The position numbers and the translations under genes were made by a program. From positions 186,001 through 250,000 of the forward strand of contig NZ_QAGK01000006.1 of NCBI RefSeq assembly GCF_003057885.1: 64,000 nucleotides of DNA, given 5' to 3'. The DNA comes from Oceaniglobus ichthyenteri (lineage in GTDB: Bacteria; Pseudomonadota; Alphaproteobacteria; Rhodobacterales; Rhodobacteraceae). Under the pieces are notes generated by a model. The model saw only the letters and a program-made list of their open reading frames with translations. It did no database searches and had not been told where the DNA came from. This document shows positions 17,875 through 29,703 of the stretch, in pieces (the first letter of the stretch is position 1; every line of letters begins with the position of its first letter).

Positions 17875-19347
17875 TTAAAGGCGGTAAAGGGCGGTGAATT
17901 TGGTTTCGAGATAGTCCAGAAGCGGGCCTTCGTGGGGGTCAAAGCCGCAGGCGTGTTTGATCGTATCGCGTGGTGTGCGCAACCCGCCGTGGGTTTGCAG
18001 ATTTTCACGCAACCACGCGGTTGCCTGCGCGGTCTTGCCCTGGGCCAGATGATCGTCAAGATCGGGCACCGCGGCGCGCATCGCCTGATTGAGGCACCCG
18101 GCATAGACATTGCCCAACGTATAAGTCGGGAAATATCCGAAAAGGCCCACGGGCCAATGCACATCCTGCAGGATTCCATTGGCCGGACAATCGACGGCAA
18201 CGCCGAAATCGGCGGCAAACCGGGTGTTCCACGCCTCTTCCAGATCATCGGGCGACAAGGTTCCAGCGATCAGCTGACGTTCAAGATCAAAGCGCAGCAA
18301 AACGTGCAGATTATATTGCACCTCATCTGCCTCGGTGCGGATAAAACCGGGGGTGACCCGGTTGACCGCGCCATGAAACGCCGCGGCATCGGCCACGCCG
18401 AAATCGCCGAACGTGTCTTTCATCAAGTCAAAGAGATAGCCGGTGAACGGCGCCGAACGGCCCAGTTGATTTTCGTAAATCCGGCTTTGGCTTTCATGCA
18501 CGCCCATGGATACACCCTGCCCCAGCGGGGTGAGCAGATAGGCCTGATCGATTCCCTGTTCATAGGCGGCGTGGCCGACTTCGTGGATCGTGGAGTAAAA
18601 GCAGTTGAACGGATCAGTCGGGCTGGTTCGGGTGGTGATGCGCACGTCGCTCCCCGACCCCGACGAAAACGGATGCACCGCTTTGTCGATCCGGCCGCGA
18701 TTGAAATCATAGCCAAAGGCATGGGCCAAAGCATCGCTGATTTTCAGCTGCCCGGCCTCGTTGAAATCCCCCGCCAGTGTGATTGGTTGATGGCTTGCCC
18801 CCAGCACGCGGTCGCGCAAGGCCACCAACCGGGGGCGCAGCGCACCAAACATATCGGCCAGGTCGCGGCCCGTTGTGCCCGGTTCGTAATCATCCAGCAG
18901 CGCATCGTATAAATCACCGCCATCGGCCAGGGCGGCGGCCTGTTCCCGTTTCAACGCCACCACGTTTCGGAACGTCGGCAGGAACGCCGCGACATCATTG
19001 GCGGCGCGGGCCTTGGCCCAGGTGCCCTGACTGAGGCTGGTGACGCGCGCCAGTTCGGCGGCGAGGCGGGCGGGCAGTTTGGTTGTGCGCTCGTAACTGT
19101 GGCGGATAAGGCGCAGCGCGGCCTGCCCCATTTCATCGGGCGCCTCGGCTGTTTCCAGCCATTCACCGACACGCGGATCGGTTCGCCGGGCATGCAGCAC
19201 GCCCTCGATCGCGGCCATTTCTTCGCCCCGTTGGGTGGCAGAGCCGGGCGGCATCATGGTTTCCTGATCCCATCCGAGGCGACCCGCGATTTGGGCCAAT
19301 GCCTCGGTTTCGCGCTGATGGGCCATGAGGTTTTCAAAGGCGGACAC
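17875..19347 (-). CDS. carboxypeptidase Taq, M32 metallopeptidase
   Basis: 490-aa thermostable-type carboxypeptidase that removes C-terminal residues, cytoplasmic. Metal site HEVGH at 255-259 with the downstream HESQSR (about 288) giving the third ligand; GWDQETMMPPGS near the N-terminus and DEVQYNLHVLLRFDLE are conserved M32 blocks. Begins at GTG 19347 with AGGAG about 8 bases upstream. Its stop lies just past repeat copy A, tail to tail with the corC-like gene. Confidence 0.93.
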   Translation of the reverse strand: MSAFENLMAHQRETEALAQIAGRLGWDQETMMPPGSATQRGEEMAAIEGVLHARRTDPRVGEWLETAEAPDEMGQAALRLIRHSYERTTKLPARLAAELARVTSLSQGTWAKARAANDVAAFLPTFRNVVALKREQAAALADGGDLYDALLDDYEPGTTGRDLADMFGALRPRLVALRDRVLGASHQPITLAGDFNEAGQLKISDALAHAFGYDFNRGRIDKAVHPFSSGSGSDVRITTRTSPTDPFNCFYSTIHEVGHAAYEQGIDQAYLLTPLGQGVSMGVHESQSRIYENQLGRSAPFTGYLFDLMKDTFGDFGVADAAAFHGAVNRVTPGFIRTEADEVQYNLHVLLRFDLERQLIAGTLSPDDLEEAWNTRFAADFGVAVDCPANGILQDVHWPVGLFGYFPTYTLGNVYAGCLNQAMRAAVPDLDDHLAQGKTAQATAWLRENLQTHGGLRTPRDTIKHACGFDPHEGPLLDYLETKFTALYRL

Positions 19348-19368
19348 GGGCAGACTCCTGTGATGTGA

Positions 19369-20508
19369 TCAGCCGCGCACCGATTGCGCGACCGGATAGC
19401 GGGCCTGATGGCGGGCGCGCAACATGAGCACCCACAAGATGACCGCCCCGAATTGATGCACAATGGCAATGTGCCACGGCGCCTGATAAATTACCGCCGC
19501 AATGCCCAGCACCATCTGAACGCTCAGCATCGCGAGAACCGCGTTGAACCCGAACCGTGTCGCCCGGTTGGGCGAGCGGCGCGCGCGCCACCAGATCGCA
19601 AGCGTCAACAAAAACAGGATGTAACCGGCGGTGCGGTGCATGAATTGCACAAGGCCCGGATCTTCAAAGAAGTTGCGCCAGATCGGTGTCAGCCCAAAGG
19701 GTTCGGGTGGGAAAACCCCGCCCGCCATCAACGGCCAATCAGGATAGGACCGGCCCGCATCAATCCCCGCGACCAGTGCGCCCAACAGGATTTGCACAGC
19801 TGCAAAGGCGATCAAAACCGTGGCGGCGCTTACCAGCCGCGCTTCGCGGTTGCGCCGCGCCTGCATCAATTGTGCCTCGCTGCGGCCCAGTTGGAACACA
19901 TACCAGGCGATGAAGCCAAGGATCACAAACGCCAGGCCCAGATGAATGGCCAATCGGTAGGACGCCACAAACACCGCCGTGCCCGTCAGCCCGGATGTCA
20001 CCATCCACCAACCGATTGCACCCTGTGCGCCGCCCAGAACACCCAGCCCCAACAGGCGCATCGTCCATCCCGTGGGGATCGTGCGCGTGAGCAGAAAGCC
20101 AAAGAACCCCAGCGCCCAGACCAGGCCAATCACCCGACCCAACTGGCGATGGCCCCATTCCCACCAATAGATGAACTGAAACTCGCCCAGGCTCATCCCT
20201 TTGTTTTGCAACTGGTATTGTGGAATTTCACGGTATTTGTCGAACTCGGCCTGCCATGCCTCGGCGCCAATGGGGGGCCAGGCACCGGTGATCGGGCGCC
20301 ATTCGGTGATCGAAAGCCCCGAGTCGGTAAGCCGGGTCAGACCGCCCACCGCGATCATCACCACGACCAAGGCAAACAGCACCATCAGCCACGCCCGGAT
20401 CGCACGGCGTGCGCCTTTGGGCTTGGCATCGATCATGCCACCTTTGGGGGGGGCGTTGCGGGGTTGTTCGGCCCCGACCTCTTCGAAAATTGCGCGTTTA
20501 CCAGTCAT
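19369..20508 (-). CDS. ctaA: heme A synthase
   Basis: Oxidises heme O to heme A for aa3-type cytochrome oxidase in the inner membrane. 379 aa with eight hydrophobic helices; LVVVMIAVGGLTRLTDSGLSI and WWEWGHRQLGRVIGLVW contain the heme-ligand His region, and FMHRTAGYILF and IVHQFGAVILW the second set. This is the COX15-like alphaproteobacterial type. ATG 20508 preceded by AAAGGGG. Near the M32 gene (21 bp gap), so possibly co-transcribed by chance only. Confidence 0.94.
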   Translation of the reverse strand: MTGKRAIFEEVGAEQPRNAPPKGGMIDAKPKGARRAIRAWLMVLFALVVVMIAVGGLTRLTDSGLSITEWRPITGAWPPIGAEAWQAEFDKYREIPQYQLQNKGMSLGEFQFIYWWEWGHRQLGRVIGLVWALGFFGFLLTRTIPTGWTMRLLGLGVLGGAQGAIGWWMVTSGLTGTAVFVASYRLAIHLGLAFVILGFIAWYVFQLGRSEAQLMQARRNREARLVSAATVLIAFAAVQILLGALVAGIDAGRSYPDWPLMAGGVFPPEPFGLTPIWRNFFEDPGLVQFMHRTAGYILFLLTLAIWWRARRSPNRATRFGFNAVLAMLSVQMVLGIAAVIYQAPWHIAIVHQFGAVILWVLMLRARHQARYPVAQSVRG

Positions 20509-20551
20509 GTCATCCCCTTTGCGCGGAACCTAGCGCCGGGCCACGGCCCCA

Positions 20552-21295
20552 TCAACCCTGTCGGCCACGCAGCAATTGTCGCACCATGCCATGCAGCGTG
20601 CGCACATCGGCCGAGGTCAGCGGCAACCGCGACCACATATTGCGCAAGGCCAGCTTCATCGACTCGGCCTTGTGCAGCGGAAAAAAGAACCCGGCCTCAT
20701 CCAGCCGTTGTTCATAATGTTGCGCCAGTTTTTCAACCTCAATCAATGTCGCAGGTTCCTGGCCCGCCCAATGCACGGTTTCCGGCGCGACCGTTTCGGA
20801 TTGACGCCGCCATTCATAGGCGGTGAGCAATACGCATTGCGCCAGGTTCAGCGATGCGAAATCCGGGTTGACCGGCACGTTGATAATCGCATTGGCGCGG
20901 GCCACATCATCATTTTCCAAACCGGCGCGTTCAGGGCCGAACAACACGGCAACCCTTTGGCCTGTCGCGATAATCTGGGCTGCTTTCGCCATTGCCGCTT
21001 CGGGGGTGAACACCGGATTGGTCATGTCACGGCTGCGCGCGGTGGTGGCAAAGACAAAGGCGCAATTGGCCACGGCATCGGCGGTGTGATCATGGATCTG
21101 TGCGCCGTCCAACACCCGGCCTGCACCACTGGCCAAGGCCACGGCACGGCTGTTGGGCCAGCCATCGCGCGGGGCGACCATCGCCATGTCGGTCAGGCCG
21201 AAATTATACATCGCCCGCGCCGCCGCGCCGATGTTTTCGCCCATTTGCGGACGTACCAATACAAACAGCGGTTGCGCCTTGATCTCTGCGGCCAT
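20552..21295 (-). CDS. trmJ: tRNA 2'-O-methyltransferase TrmJ (SpoU family)
   Basis: Methylates the 2'-OH at tRNA position 32 (cytidine/uridine). 247 aa with the SPOUT trefoil-knot motifs: LVRPQMGENIGAAARAMYNFG near the start, VLFGPERAGLENDDV in the middle and NPDFASLNLAQCVLLTAYE at the knot. C-terminal helices (about 175-245) match TrmJ rather than TrmL. Minus strand; the AdoMet donor is inferred from family. Confidence 0.92.
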   Translation of the reverse strand: MAAEIKAQPLFVLVRPQMGENIGAAARAMYNFGLTDMAMVAPRDGWPNSRAVALASGAGRVLDGAQIHDHTADAVANCAFVFATTARSRDMTNPVFTPEAAMAKAAQIIATGQRVAVLFGPERAGLENDDVARANAIINVPVNPDFASLNLAQCVLLTAYEWRRQSETVAPETVHWAGQEPATLIEVEKLAQHYEQRLDEAGFFFPLHKAESMKLALRNMWSRLPLTSADVRTLHGMVRQLLRGRQG

Positions 21296-21421
21296 TATGC
21301 CCCCAATTCGGTTGCCGCGTCATACGGCGCAAACCCGCCGGGATCAAGCCGCGCACAGCCAATGGTCAAGCCAGGCAATCCGGTCTAAAAGGCATCAAAA
21401 TCGCATTTCACGAGAGGCACC

Positions 21422-22042
21422 ATGGCCCAATCCGAACGCCCGCAGATTTATCTGATCACACCCCCCACATTGGATATCAACACCTTTCCCGATCAACTGG
21501 CGCAAGTGCTGGACGCCGTTGATGTGGCCTGTGTGCGCCTTCATCTGGCCAGCCGTGACGAAGATCTGATCGCCCGCACCGCAGATGCCTTGCGCGGTGT
21601 TGTGCACGACCGTGACGTGGCCATCGTTATTCAGGATCATCTGTTACTGGTCGAACGGTTGGGCCTGGACGGTGTGCATTTGGTCGAAGGCGCGCGCAAT
21701 CTGCGCAAGGTGCGCAAGGATCTGGGCGCTGACGCGATAATTGGTGCATATTGCGCCGCGTCGCGCCATGATGGGATGAGCGCCGGAGAAAGCGGCGCGG
21801 ATTACGTCAGCTTTGGCCCGGTGACACCGACACCGCTGGGCGATGGCACCATCGCCGAACCCGATTTGTTTGCCTGGTGGTCCGAGATGATCGAAGTGCC
21901 GGTGGTCGCAGAAGGCGGGCTGGACGATGGCACCATTTCCGCACTGGCCCCCGTGACCGACTTTTTCGGTATTGGTGATGAAATCTGGGCCGATGACGCG
22001 CCGGTTGATAAGTTAAAGCACTACATCAATCTGATGTCGTAA
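21422..22042 (+). CDS. ThiE/TenI-like TIM-barrel protein
   Basis: 206 aa, thiamine-phosphate-synthase superfamily. IVIQDHLLLVERLGLDGVHLVEG and GADYVSFGPVTPT match ThiE strands and VVAEGGLDDG the phosphate-binding turn. But the family's TKP after the GPV(F)xT strand is absent (PLGDG here) and the ND near the diphosphate site is changed to QD, so it may be a TenI-like or diverged enzyme rather than a true ThiE. No TPP-riboswitch-like leader is visible. Divergent from trmJ. Confidence 0.7.
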   Translation: MAQSERPQIYLITPPTLDINTFPDQLAQVLDAVDVACVRLHLASRDEDLIARTADALRGVVHDRDVAIVIQDHLLLVERLGLDGVHLVEGARNLRKVRKDLGADAIIGAYCAASRHDGMSAGESGADYVSFGPVTPTPLGDGTIAEPDLFAWWSEMIEVPVVAEGGLDDGTISALAPVTDFFGIGDEIWADDAPVDKLKHYINLMS

Positions 22043-22055
22043 TTTCCTGCATTCA

Positions 22056-22871
22056 TTAACAAAAAGATGATCGAACCTGATCGCCCAAATACTGGGCGAT
22101 TTCGCGGCGGTTGCTGAAATCGGCAACCGCGACAGGCGGGTGATATATCAGCTCAACACCACCTTGGGGCGCTGTTGCGAGGATTTTCAACAGATGCGCG
22201 CCAAATTCCATATCCCCCCACCAGCCATAGTAGCGCGGGCCATTCCCGACAGGATCGGTATACAGGATCGACACCGGTTGTATATGCAGGATACGCTTCA
22301 GGTCATCTGTGAGGAACGCCTCGAAAAGCGTTGATTTAAAAGGTAAAACTTGCGAGCCATCGGTGGATGTTCCCTCGGGGAAGAACACCAGGTGATGACC
22401 GGCCTTCAACCGCTGTTGAAACATATCGCGATGCAGCGCCGCCTCATGCCGGTTGCGGCGGATGAATAATGTACCGGTGGCCCGCGCCAGCCATCCAATG
22501 CCGGGCCATTTTGCCACTTCGGCCTTGGAGACGAAATACACCGTATCCGCCGCGTTCAGCGCGAAAATATCCAACCATGACGAATGATTTGCCACCACCG
22601 CGCCGCGCCGTGCCATCGGGCGGCCTGTCACGCGCCATGTCATACCCATGATGACGAATGACCCGCGGCACACCCAGCGGGTGATATGCGGCGTCACAGG
22701 GCGATTGAGGCCACACAGGGGCCGCTCGACCAATCGCAGCAGCAGGAGCAGCACCAGACCGCCAAACACCACCATCGCCAAAACAGGGCCGCGCACCGCC
22801 ACGCGCAGCCAACCGCCCGGGCCGATGCGTGGCGATTGCGGTGGCGGCGGGCCTTGCCAGGTCACGCTCAT
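22056..22871 (-). CDS. olsA: lyso-ornithine lipid acyltransferase OlsA (PlsC family)
   Basis: Adds the second acyl chain to lyso-ornithine lipid to form the membrane lipid ornithine lipid. 271 aa with a long TM helix (VLAMVVFGGLVLLLLLRLV) and the PlsC signatures NHSSWLDIF (catalytic His-Asp, HX4D) and FFPEGTSTDG. The start at ATG 22871 overlaps the olsB stop by four bases; this gene pair supports the OlsA assignment over a generic PlsC. Confidence 0.85.
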   Translation of the reverse strand: MSVTWQGPPPPQSPRIGPGGWLRVAVRGPVLAMVVFGGLVLLLLLRLVERPLCGLNRPVTPHITRWVCRGSFVIMGMTWRVTGRPMARRGAVVANHSSWLDIFALNAADTVYFVSKAEVAKWPGIGWLARATGTLFIRRNRHEAALHRDMFQQRLKAGHHLVFFPEGTSTDGSQVLPFKSTLFEAFLTDDLKRILHIQPVSILYTDPVGNGPRYYGWWGDMEFGAHLLKILATAPQGGVELIYHPPVAVADFSNRREIAQYLGDQVRSSFC

Positions 22872-23644
22872 CCGCGATCTCGGATATATAAATTGCGCTG
22901 CTGCGGGCTCATTTGCGCTGTATCCAGGATCAGGCACACGTCCGTGGTATTGAAATCATGATCCACATACGCGCCTTCGCCCACAACGCCGCCCAAACGC
23001 AGATACGCCTTGATCAACGCCGGTGTCGCGCGCATGGCGGCGGGGCGATCAACCTGATCGACAGGCAGGATATCCATTGAATGGCCATGGGGCGGACGGG
23101 GGCGCACCCGCAATTCAGCGGGCGCCAGATGGCGGTGATGCAGTGCCGAAAGAGGCTGTGCCAGCGCCTGCACATCGGTGCCATGAAACGACGCGACGCC
23201 GAATAGAATCCCGATATCATGGGTCTTTATATAATCGGCCAAAGCCGCCCATAGGTGCATCATTGCCATGCCACCGCGATAATCGCGATGCAGACACGAC
23301 CGGCCCAATTCCAACAACCGTCGCCCCGAACGGTGCAACGGCGCAAGGTCGTATTCGTCTTCGGAATAAAACTGCCCGGCCTGCCGTGCGCCTTCGCCGG
23401 TCAACAGGCGATACACCCCAACAACATGGTCAAGCCCCGCCGCAGCGCGCCGTTGATCGACCAGGATCAGATGGTCGGCAAACGGGTCGAACCGATCGGC
23501 CTCGTGGCGGGCGGCGTGATCGACCATTGGGCCGTCTGCGCCCAGTTCTTCAACAAAAACAGCATAACGCAACCGATGTGCCGCCGCCAGATCCGCAGAC
23601 GTTTGCGCCAGGCGGCAACAAAACTGTGGCGCAGTGCGGCCCAT
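22868..23644 (-). CDS. olsB: L-ornithine N-alpha-acyltransferase OlsB
   Basis: Transfers a 3-hydroxyacyl group from ACP to the alpha-amino group of ornithine, first step of ornithine-lipid synthesis. About 258 aa, GNAT-like fold, with LRYAVFVEELGADG, LELGRSCLHRDYRGG and a C-terminal GEGAYVDHDFNTTDVCLILD. Residues and partner gene fit OlsB, which is common in Rhodobacterales. Two starts are possible: ATG 23644 with GAGGTGGG upstream (chosen) or ATG 23668, which lacks an obvious RBS. Confidence 0.87.
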   Translation of the reverse strand: MGRTAPQFCCRLAQTSADLAAAHRLRYAVFVEELGADGPMVDHAARHEADRFDPFADHLILVDQRRAAAGLDHVVGVYRLLTGEGARQAGQFYSEDEYDLAPLHRSGRRLLELGRSCLHRDYRGGMAMMHLWAALADYIKTHDIGILFGVASFHGTDVQALAQPLSALHHRHLAPAELRVRPRPPHGHSMDILPVDQVDRPAAMRATPALIKAYLRLGGVVGEGAYVDHDFNTTDVCLILDTAQMSPQQRNLYIRDRG

Positions 23645-23789
23645 ATCATCTGTTCCCACCTCAATCATGGATGGCGTTTTAAGGTGCGGCGTCCAAACTC
23701 ACAAGCGGGGTGGCAAAAACGCCGATGTTGACACATTATTAACCATTGCTGTCGTAACCACAAAGGCAGTCAGCGTTTTTTGACCCTAT

Positions 23790-23972
23790 TTAGGAATCGT
23801 AAACCGGAATGAGATCAACACGCGTGCCATCAATCACCACGCGCCCGGCTTGGCGAAACATAACGGTGACCTTGCCATTTATGTTCGATTGCACCTGCCC
23901 CAAACCCCATTCGGGTTGGCCGGGGTGGCGCACGATCATCCCCGGCTCCAGCAGTGAGGCCATGTCGCCCAT
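23790..23972 (-). CDS. DUF3553 protein
   Basis: 60 aa, MGDMASLLEPGMIVRHPGQP then EWGLGQVQSNINGKVTVMFR and a VVIDG strand, a compact SH3-like beta-barrel (DUF3553). ATG 23972 has AAGGGGAAATTTC before it; the longer frame upstream is unsupported. Divergent from chpT, 30 bp apart. Role unknown; the family is often found beside cell-cycle or DNA genes. Confidence 0.8.
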   Translation of the reverse strand: MGDMASLLEPGMIVRHPGQPEWGLGQVQSNINGKVTVMFRQAGRVVIDGTRVDLIPVYDS

Positions 23973-24002
23973 GAAATTTCCCCTTATGAAACGAGGCCCC
24001 GT

Positions 24003-24599
24003 ATGACGGCACCCCCGTGTGATTTGAACGCGTTGCTTGGGTCGCGCATCTGCCATGATCTAATTAGTCCGCTGGGCGCAATCAGCAATGGGTTGGAATT
24101 GCTGGCGATGTCCGGTGTCGTCGACAGCCCCGAGATGAGCCTGATCAGTGAAAGCGTTGAAAATGCGAATGCGCGAATCCGGTTTTTTCGCGTGGCTTTT
24201 GGCGCGGCAAATCCGGAGCAGGAAATTGGCAGGGCCGAAATTCTGTCAATCCTCGGGCCGCTTTCGGCGGGAAAGCTGAACATTGATTGGCAATTGCAAA
24301 ATCACCCGTTGCGGGTTGAAACGAAACTGGCGTTCCTGCTGATTCAATGCTTGGAAAGCGCAATGCCCTGGGGCGGCACGATCACCGTATCGCAAAACGA
24401 AACAGGTTGGCGTATCGAAGGACTGGCCGAGCGGTTAAGGCCGCTGCCCGATCTATGGTCGGTGGCGACCCGGCACAACCCGCCCAATGGTGTTGGGGCA
24501 AATCACGTACAATTCCCCCTTGCCGACAAAGCAGCGGCCGATCTGGGCCGCCGCGTAATCATGGAAGAGGACGCGGGCGCGATCACCCTCAGCTTCTGA
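24003..24599 (+). CDS. chpT: histidine phosphotransferase ChpT
   Basis: Carries phosphate from CckA to CtrA and CpdR, the alphaproteobacterial cell-cycle phosphorelay; in Rhodobacterales it controls motility, GTA and related functions. 198 aa: HPTransfase motif [21 protein letters not shown] with His18 as acceptor, helical hairpin, then a degenerate HATPase-like C-terminal domain ([14 protein letters not shown]). Its last 11 bases run tail to tail into proA. The lack of ATP-binding G-boxes fits ChpT rather than a kinase. Confidence 0.93.
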   Translation: MTAPPCDLNALLGSRICHDLISPLGAISNGLELLAMSGVVDSPEMSLISESVENANARIRFFRVAFGAANPEQEIGRAEILSILGPLSAGKLNIDWQLQNHPLRVETKLAFLLIQCLESAMPWGGTITVSQNETGWRIEGLAERLRPLPDLWSVATRHNPPNGVGANHVQFPLADKAAADLGRRVIMEEDAGAITLSF

Positions 24600-25854
24600 C
24601 GGCACCATCGCCGGTGACAAGATATTTGAAACTGGTCAACTGCATCGCGCCAACCGGGCCGCGCGCATGTAGTTTGCCCGTGGCAATACCGATTTCGCCG
24701 CCCATCCCAAATTCACCCCCATCCGCGAACTGAGTCGATACATTGTGCATGAGGATGGCAGTATCCAGCCTCTCAAAAAACCGCTGAACGGCGGCGGCGT
24801 CTTCGGTGATGATGCAATCGGTGTGATTGCTGCCGTATTTCTGAATATGCGCGATGGCGCCATCGACATCATCCACCACCCGCGCGGCGAGGATCATATC
24901 AAGATATTCACGGCCCCAATCATCGTCATCGGCGAAATCGACACCTTCGATCCCGGCCAGGGTCGCATCGCCGCGCACCTGAACCCCGGCATCGATCAAC
25001 GCCCGCAACACACCCTGACCAATGGTTTCGACCACGTCGCGGTGGATCAACAGGCATTCTGCCGCGCCACAAATGCCGGTGCGACGGGTTTTGGCATTCA
25101 TCACCACCTTGAGCGCCTTTTCAGGGTCGGCAGCCGCATCGATATAGACATGCACGATGCCTTCGAGATGGGCAAAAACCGGGACGCGCGCCTGTTCCTG
25201 TACCAGCCCCACCAACCCTTTGCCCCCACGCGGCACGATGACATCAATGTAATCGGTCATGGTCAGAATTTCGCTTACCGCAGCGCGATCACGGGTCGGG
25301 ACAAGTTGCACCGCGTCTTCGGGCAAATCGGCCGCGCGCAGCCCGTCGACCAGACAGGCGTGAATGGCCCGCGATGAGTGAAAGCTTTCTGACCCGCCGC
25401 GCAAAATCACCGCATTCCCGGCCTTCAGGCACAGCGCACCGGCATCCGCCGTCACATTGGGGCGGCTTTCGTAGATCACACCGATCACGCCAATCGGCGT
25501 GCGCACCCGGCGGATATGCAACCCGCTGGGCCGATCCCATTCCTCCATCACGGTGCCCACCGGATCATCCTGGCCCGCAACCGCGCGCAATCCGTCAGCG
25601 ATGCCTTTCACCCGGGCCTCGTTCAACATCAGCCGGTCCATCATCGCTGGCGACAGTCCTTTTTCGCGGCCAAAGTCCAGATCGTCGGCATTGGCCGAAA
25701 TGATCGCGGCGCGGTTGGCCCAGACGGAATCGGCGGCCGCCACAAGTGCCTTGTTCTTTGCGGCGGGGGTGGCAAACGCCAAGACCGCCGAGGCGGCCCG
25801 GGCGCGGCGGCCCATATCCTGCATCAAAGCGGGAATGTCGGTGTGATCTTTCAT
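24589..25854 (-). CDS. proA: glutamate-5-semialdehyde dehydrogenase (gamma-glutamyl phosphate reductase)
   Basis: NADPH-dependent reduction of gamma-glutamyl phosphate in proline biosynthesis. 421 aa: [14 protein letters not shown] and [19 protein letters not shown] contain the catalytic Cys, and [24 protein letters not shown] is the conserved C-terminal block. ATG 25854 with AAGGTG upstream is preferred over GTG 25863. Follows proB and obgE on the same strand. The stop codon overlaps chpT convergently by 11 bp. Confidence 0.96.
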   Translation of the reverse strand: MKDHTDIPALMQDMGRRARAASAVLAFATPAAKNKALVAAADSVWANRAAIISANADDLDFGREKGLSPAMMDRLMLNEARVKGIADGLRAVAGQDDPVGTVMEEWDRPSGLHIRRVRTPIGVIGVIYESRPNVTADAGALCLKAGNAVILRGGSESFHSSRAIHACLVDGLRAADLPEDAVQLVPTRDRAAVSEILTMTDYIDVIVPRGGKGLVGLVQEQARVPVFAHLEGIVHVYIDAAADPEKALKVVMNAKTRRTGICGAAECLLIHRDVVETIGQGVLRALIDAGVQVRGDATLAGIEGVDFADDDDWGREYLDMILAARVVDDVDGAIAHIQKYGSNHTDCIITEDAAAVQRFFERLDTAILMHNVSTQFADGGEFGMGGEIGIATGKLHARGPVGAMQLTSFKYLVTGDGAVRS

Positions 25855-25910
25855 CGGTGGCACCTTTGGTGAGGTCGGGTTTGGATATTTATAGCAAGAA
25901 AAACCAGAAG

Positions 25911-28111
<2,201 letters not shown>

Positions 28112-28125
28112 TCAAGAGGGGCGCG

Positions 28126-29151
28126 TCAGACAGCGCGCAGATCAGAGCGGTTCAGGCAATAGATCGTGGTTGCACATGGACCATCGCGCACCACGGATGT
28201 GCCGGTGCTGGCCCGTTGCGGGGTAAACCCGGCATGGCGCAACACCGCGCCGCTGGCGGGGTTGTCATCAAAATGGTCGGCCCAGATGGTTTCAACGTGA
28301 AACCGCGCCATGGTGTCGTTCAGAAAATGCACCAACGCCTCTTTTGCATACCCTTGGCCCCAATGGGCAGGGTCGATGAAATACATACAGGTGACTGTGC
28401 TGCGCCCTGGCACCTGCCCAATGCCGATCACCCCGATCAGGACGCCCTGTCGGCAAATCGCCGCGCGAAAGCCCAGCCGCCCACGATAGCGCGCCGCCAG
28501 CACCCAACGTTGTGCCGCCGATTCCGGCCAGGGCACGGTGATGTTGAACATCATCTGCGCGACACGGGGCTGTCCCGCGATCCGTATCAGCGAGGGCACA
28601 TCGCCCAGACCCAATTCACGGATCGTCAGGCGCGGCGTGGTCAGGCGATAGGTGCGGCGCGCGTGCCATTCGTCACGGCGCAGCTCCATCACCCGCGACA
28701 AGAGAGGTTGATGCAACGCCTTGGCCGTTACCTGTTTCGTGCCCACATACCGAAACCCCTGTTTGATCAGCACCCGCGCCGATCGGTCGTTGCCATCGTA
28801 ATGGCCCGCCTCAAGAGGCCCCGCCGCCGGGTCAGCGAAATAGGTATCGATCACCGCATCGCAGGCTTCGGTTGCCAGGCCCCGCCCCCAGGCCCCGCGC
28901 GCCAGCCAAAAGCCCAGCTCATCACCCACGGAAATACCGCCGATCAATACGTCGTTTTCCCACATAAGCCAGGTTTTGCCCGGCTGCGCCCTGTCGATAA
29001 ACGCCCGCGCATCGGCCACCCCGTAAGGGTATGGCACCCGCCCCAGCCACCGCACCACATCGTAATTGCCAATGGCATCGGTCAGTGCCGTTGCATCATC
29101 GGGGCGTGGCGCGCGCAAGGTCATGCGCGCGGTGGTCAGGGTGGCAAACAT
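28126..29151 (-). CDS. tandem GNAT N-acetyltransferase
   Basis: 341 aa containing two RimJ/RimL-type acetyltransferase domains in one chain: first about 1-165 (TTARMTLRAPRPDDATALTDA; ARGAWGRGLATEACDAVI; SARVLIKQGF), second about 170-335 (TTPRLTIRELGLGDVPSLIR; DPAHWGQGYAKEALVHF; SGAVLRHAGF). Acetyl-CoA loops GRGLA and GQGYA are both intact. Substrate unknown. Stands between obgE and the second GNAT gene, all on the minus strand. Confidence 0.85.
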   Translation of the reverse strand: MFATLTTARMTLRAPRPDDATALTDAIGNYDVVRWLGRVPYPYGVADARAFIDRAQPGKTWLMWENDVLIGGISVGDELGFWLARGAWGRGLATEACDAVIDTYFADPAAGPLEAGHYDGNDRSARVLIKQGFRYVGTKQVTAKALHQPLLSRVMELRRDEWHARRTYRLTTPRLTIRELGLGDVPSLIRIAGQPRVAQMMFNITVPWPESAAQRWVLAARYRGRLGFRAAICRQGVLIGVIGIGQVPGRSTVTCMYFIDPAHWGQGYAKEALVHFLNDTMARFHVETIWADHFDDNPASGAVLRHAGFTPQRASTGTSVVRDGPCATTIYCLNRSDLRAV

Positions 29152-29163
29152 GGGGTGGCGGGA

Positions 29164-29703
29164 TCAGTCCAGTTTCAGCGTATAGGTCCAGGTGGGCACC
29201 GTGCCGCCCCGTGCCACGCAAAAGGTTTCAGCATCGCCCAGATAGGTAAACCCACAGTTGGTCAGCACCCGCGCCGAGGCTGGATTATCCTGAAACACCG
29301 ATCCAAACAGCGTACGCGCGCCTTGGGGGCGGGCCGCGATCAGGGCGCGCACCGCTTCCGAGGCAAGGCCCGTGTTCCAGAAGGCCGGGGCAATCCAATA
29401 GGTGATTTCCGACTGATCCCGCTCCAACCGCTCAAGCGAAACGATGCCCACAACTTCGGGCAGGCCCGACGCGCTGCCGTCCAGCGCCCAGGTGTCGGTT
29501 GTACGCTTTGGATCCTGGGCGCGGGCGATGAACGCCTCGGTCGCGCCGGGGGGCAAGGGATGGGGAATGGTGCGCGATCCGCGCGCCACGCGCTCGTCGC
29601 CCTCATACATCGCCAAAAGCCCGGCATCCGACCGGCGCAGGGGCCGCAGAACACAGGTTTCGGCGGCAATCACCACCTGTTCGGGTATCGTTTCCATTTT
29701 CAT
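29164..29703 (-). CDS. GNAT N-acetyltransferase (RimJ/RimL type)
   Basis: 179 aa, single GNAT domain: VLRPLRRSDAGLLAMYEGDE, WIAPAFWNTGLASEAVRAL (acetyl-CoA loop, slightly degenerate NTGLA) and NPASARVLTNCGFTYLGD. ATG 29703 follows GGAGGAGGGGC and overlaps the LysE-family stop by four bases, so it is translationally coupled to that exporter. Small-molecule or protein substrate unknown. Confidence 0.85.
   Translation of the reverse strand: MKMETIPEQVVIAAETCVLRPLRRSDAGLLAMYEGDERVARGSRTIPHPLPPGATEAFIARAQDPKRTTDTWALDGSASGLPEVVGIVSLERLERDQSEITYWIAPAFWNTGLASEAVRALIAARPQGARTLFGSVFQDNPASARVLTNCGFTYLGDAETFCVARGGTVPTWTYTLKLD

Noticed and set aside
21296-21421. TPP riboswitch ahead of the ThiE-like gene
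   Set aside because: The leader is too short and lacks the conserved THI-box elements.
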